Below the pieces are notes generated by a model. It made no database searches and was not told where the DNA came from. It saw nothing but the letters and a program-made list of their open reading frames with translations. A program made the position numbers and the translations under genes. Of a stretch of DNA of 64,000 nucleotides, positions 60,234 through 64,000 are shown in pieces; position 1 is the first letter of the stretch, and the number at the start of each line of letters is the position of its first letter. This stretch comes from Paragordius varius (Eukaryota; Nematomorpha): positions 13,330,001 through 13,394,000 of the forward strand of contig OZ176051.1 in the NCBI GenBank assembly GCA_964247055.1. Reading direction: 5' to 3'.

Positions 60234-61630
60234 ATTTCCCAGTCTAAATAAACGTTTTCCCAGTCAATCGAAACATTTTCCCAGTCAATCGAAACGTTTT
60301 CCCAGTCAATCGAAACGTTTTCCCAGTCAATCGAAACATTTTCCCAGTCAATCAAAACGTTTTCCCAGTCAATCGAAACATTTTTCCAGTCAATAAAAAC
60401 ATTTTCCCAATCAATAAAAACGTTTTCCCAGTCAATAAAAACGGTTTTATTTTTGATGATATATATCAAAACAAGACATAAAAGTAACTTTTAACCATTA
60501 TCAGCGTAATATTAGGATATTATTTTTCATGAAAAAACAATTATTGAATGACAATTTTTCCAGTATATTCCAGTGGACAATCATTAATGACTTATTCTTT
60601 AAAAATTATTTCTTTTGTAATTTGAGTTGTTTTTAAGATAATATTTTTTATTTTATTGATGGTTTGCATTAATATATGCCGAACGTTTTAAAATACTTTT
60701 TAAACATGACAAGTTTTTTATAAAAATACTGTCAGAAAAAATATCTAAATTTAAAAATACTCAATAAGATATTTGACTAAATCAGAGGTGTTTAACCTAA
60801 TGGCTTCGCGGGCATTACTCAAAAAGCACGGCGTTACGCATCCGATATATTTCTAATAATTTTTTGATTAGACATAAGACTGTAAAATACAAAAATTTAA
60901 CAATTTTTTTTAATTTGTTACCAATTTAATAGACTCAATCACAGTAATTGCGTAAGAAATATAAATATTACTAAGTGGGCATATTTTTGCATATGGATTT
61001 CTAGATTTTTTGTGGGTCGCACAAAGATACTCGGCACGCCGCGTTAGGCACCCGAAAACCAAATAACAAATATTATAAAATTAGGGTAAAATTTATGTTT
61101 AAGATCCAATATGAAGTGTTAAATGACCTTTGAGATAAAATGGTATATTATTTTTAAATTTTAATATTTCATCCGTAACTATAGATTTTGTAAGTTAGCC
61201 TCAAATAATGCCATCAATAAAAAAATATTATCTTCATCTCAAATTCCAATAATATAACTTTTAAAGAATGAGTCTGTAATGATTGTGTATGGAAGATAAT
61301 TGGAAAATTGTCATTCAATAATTGTTTTTTCATGAATAATAATATCCTAATATTACGCTGATAATGGTTAAAAGTTACTTTTATGTCCTGTTTTGATATT
61401 TATCATCAAAAATAAAACCGTTTTTATTGACTGGGAAAACGTTTTTATTGATTGGTAAAATGTTTTTATTGACTGGGAAAATGTTTCGATTGACTGGGAA
61501 AATGTTTCGATTGACTGGGAAAACGTTTCGATTGACTGGGAAAACGTTTTAATTGACTGGGAAAACGTTTCGATTGACTGGGAAAATGTTTCGATTGACT
61601 GGGAAAACGTTTATTTAGACTGGGAAATGG
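60232..61630. mobile_element. FB2 element copy 3
   Basis: Same ends and size (1399 bp) as copy 2, and the same unit series at both ends. The hAT-like centre (about 60784-61055, 'cagaggtgtttaacctaatg' to 'cgttaggcacccg') is in the opposite orientation to copy 2. It sits about 160 bases from copy 2 in the same LINE, so the two are separate insertions. Confidence 0.85.
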
Positions 61631-62459
61631 TATATATATATATATATATATATATATAACAATGAATAACAACAAAGGATTAAGACGACTTTCTCAATAA
61701 ACAATGCTGGAAGTGGAAATAACTTATCATAGTGGATTAATGAGCCAATCTTCCAGAAACTGAGGCAAACACTCACCTCCTATATATCATCCCAAAAGAC
61801 TATAAAAGAGAATGACCATATTGTGCAAACAAACAGAAGTACGGGAAAGATATGGGAATACACCCAGCTCTATCAGGGCTCTCCATTAAAAGGATTACAA
61901 TTAAAACAGGATTGGGATCCAGATATACCAAGAAAGGGTTGAATTAGTTCCTAACAACAAAGCGATGGGATTCAATATCCCAAAAGAGTTCGTCCAAAAA
62001 GTATGGGAATCTGTATATCTAATATAAAAAAGGATATGCTCCAGTGCGAAAAGTACCGAAACATAGCTCTTATTAGCAATGTTAGTACGGTCATGCTAAA
62101 AAATACAAGATGCACAGTATTATACAGTCAGAAATACCAGAAAATCAGGCCGGATTTGTGAAGGGAAAAAGCACAAGAGACCTATCAAACGAGAAGGATG
62201 ATAGAAATATCTAGAGGAGATTTTCCGAAAGATTATACATGTGTTTTGTCGATTACAAACAAGCTTTTGATTCGATAAATCATGACCCCTTGTGGGGAAC
62301 ATTAAAGTTACTAAGGGTATCTCCCACTTAATAAGATTGATTAGTTTTCTCTATGTAAATAAAGAGTGATTATTAAAACATCAGCGGGGGACACAGAAGA
62401 AATACCTATCTTGTAAGGAATCAGACATGGGTGTCGCTTACCTTATCTGTTCAATCGTG

Positions 62460-63060
62460 CACAGATATAATTAAAGTTGTGGATTTTACTGCTTTTTCAA
62501 AAAAGTCCGGTCAGACCCGACCACTTTTTACCTAAGTAAAAATCATGCGATATTGGATTATAAAAATAATGTTCAAACGACACTTTTCACTAATAATGTC
62601 TTTTTTGCTAAAAGTTTGTATTATACATTTTGATATTTATTATTTACAAATGTTTTCAATCAAATTTATAATCAAGAATTTTTTCAAATAAATTATTTGA
62701 ATCTTCAAATACATAACAACTAGTGTTTCAAATATAATTTTACCTAGTTTCTTTTACACTTTCTTTCATCATTGAAATATTCATTATAAAATGTTTTTCT
62801 TTTAATGGTTATATATGGAATAATATTTTGCATAGCGCTTGATTTTGTTTTTCTTAACTGGATATGCTTAGATGCTAATTGGATGCATGTTACAATTTTT
62901 TATTGTTAAATAAGCATATTTAAATATTTGATTTATATTTTAAAAAATATATTCGATAAAATCTTTTTATTTCTCTTCCAAAAATTTACCAGCATATTTT
63001 CAAAAAACAGCTGTATTTTAAGATAACCATGGTCAAAAAATAAATAGTCACTGACCTGGT
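62460..63060. mobile_element. Unassigned ~600-bp insert in the LINE
   Basis: The LINE reading is lost at about 62460 and resumes at about 63065. The insert's margins carry imperfect inverse sequences: 'ccggtcagacccgaccac' near 62508 and 'gtcactgacctggtcaccgg' near 63047. The interior is AT-rich without a coding frame. Probably a non-autonomous DNA transposon. Confidence 0.5.
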
Positions 63061-63800
63061 CACCGGTCAATTGACCCGGTTAATGAGAAAATTTGGTAAA
63101 AATGTTGGAGTAAAAAAAGGAGGGAGAACAATCAATAATTTATTGCTTGTAGATAATACCACCCTGAGAACCGAAAATATAACCGATATGTTGATCGAAG
63201 AGATTCGGAAGGAAATTTTGAGTTTTAATCTTATGATTAACCCTAACAAAACCAAAATATTATCTGGAGAAAAGCCCACAATAGTTATTGATGTGAAAAT
63301 AGGATTAGTTAATCAAAACTCTTTTTACTATAATTTCCGAATATGGCGCTTCAACTCCTGACATCAGAAAGAGTATAGGATTGGGTAAAGCAATGACCAA
63401 ATTAATTAAGATTTGGAACAAAAGCATAAGGGTTGAAACCAAAAAGAGATGACTCTACTGTTTTGTTCTCCCGGTCACGTATGATTTTAAGAGCTGGACT
63501 CTCAAGAAAGTCTCATGGCTTTTAAAATCAGCTGCTGGCGTAGCTAGGACCCTGGAAATATAAAATTTAGAATGTAAATCTTACAACAAAATAAATCCTA
63601 AAACAATCTTAGATATAATTAAAAAGAACGTTAATATATTTTGGTCATGTCATGCGATCGAGGCCGACTAGCGATAAGTTGGTTATACATGATAAAATAT
63701 GAGACTAAGATTACAGTGAATGAATGTAGCGGTAAAAGATTGAAAGAAAAAATTCAATAGTAAAGATCATATCATAAAAGTCGTTTACCACTTAGAAATA

Positions 63801-64000
63801 ACCAAAAAACAAAGGCATTGCAAAAAATTATACGTTACACCCGCTATGAATTTTTTTATAGGGATTAGATCATCTAAATTCGAGTGTAAAATTTATGTAT
63901 ATAATTTTTATGTTATAAAAATTGAAAATCTATCATACACTAGTCAAAAAGGTTTTGCCCCACCCCATTATTTTGCATTTTTTGTTAAAATGCTATGGAA
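63801..64000. other. Window end, nothing recognised
   Basis: AT-rich DNA. 'tcaaaaaggttttgccccac' near 63944 resembles the start of a further repeat, but it is cut by the window end. Confidence 0.3.

Larger units (their letters stand above)
57840..63800 (+). mobile_element. RTE-like LINE, interrupted by three later insertions
   Basis: The endonuclease part (57840-58670) has GLMETKQKDSGK, GVAVSIKNKL, SRTMSIRLNTKPLKF, VEVYPPTSNSPKED, VGPYGLGERNEAGALL and YTHGPL: the apurinic-type endonuclease with the GxYGxGxRNEaG box and a decayed TW..P box. A linker follows at 60071-60204 (NEVAKENVQRLKREDYK). The reverse transcriptase part (61660-62460) has ENQAGFVKGKSTRDL and CFVDYKQAFDSINHD, then IRHGCRLPYLFN. 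After the last insert (63061 on) come RTINNLLLVDNTTL (YADD position changed to LVDN), LMINPNKTKIL, IRKSIGLGKAMTKL and FGHVMRSRP. Stops and frameshifts are present. The order is complete from endonuclease to C-terminus, so this was a near full-length copy. Confidence 0.85.

Noticed and set aside
1-64000. tRNA genes, CRISPR arrays and bacterial-type operons
   Set aside because: No tRNA-like cloverleaf or B-box was noticed by eye, and no regularly spaced repeat-spacer array exists. The tandem units in the FB ends have no spacers.

Overview
The window is AT-rich (well under one third G+C by eye) eukaryotic DNA, dense in (TA)n microsatellites and transposons. Host genes are few and intron-bearing. 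A TATA box plus a TCATTC initiator, mariner elements, RTE-like LINEs, peptide-type GPCRs and a secreted serpin suggest an arthropod. A sea-louse-like copepod would fit the general character, but that is a guess and nothing here proves a species.

Host genes. A four-exon secreted serpin (3494-5676, +) has a complete reading frame and an inhibitory hinge with a predicted P1 arginine. A single-exon divergent seven-helix receptor lies at 15423-16937 (+), and a decayed paralogue of it at 36452-37870 (+). A second, more classical rhodopsin-like receptor lies at 24357-26175 (+) in at least two exons. Two isolated minus-strand exons look real: a FERM-domain exon (47328-47427) and a terminal exon of an unrecognised gene (51330-51469). 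About 3 kb of broken minus-strand coding sequence (29450-32677) belongs to an unrecognised protein.

Mobile DNA region by region. 0-3 kb: Ty3/gypsy pol scrap, then a tandem-repeat inverted element (FB2). 5-11.3 kb: a hammerhead ribozyme on the minus strand just behind the serpin, then hAT elements nested in one another. 11.5-14.8 kb: mariner remnant, FB1 element, gypsy integrase tail. 19-23.4 kb: mariner remnant, a CAGWGGCGTAGC-ended element, a truncated FB1. 26.6-28.5 kb: an FB1 element holding an RTE-like LINE. 33.2-33.7 kb: a tandem array of about 105 bp. 35-46.7 kb: hAT MITE, a mariner with both inverted ends, two related hAT copies, and a mariner split by an FB4 element. 51.5-57.2 kb: FB3 repeats and an FB1 element hit by a Ty3/gypsy LTR retrotransposon with a 5-bp target duplication. 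57.8-63.8 kb: one LINE (endonuclease to C-terminus) cut by two separate FB2 elements and one further insert.

Two things stand out. First, a well-formed type I-like hammerhead ribozyme (5990-6092, minus). Second, a group of elements (called FB1-FB4 here) that share a C(C/T)ATTT terminus next to TA and have inverted ends made of tandem units of about 21 bp. The units differ completely in sequence between families, but the length and architecture are kept. Apart from signals at the serpin, no operon-like layout or shared regulation is visible; the genes look independent and separated by repeat-filled DNA.
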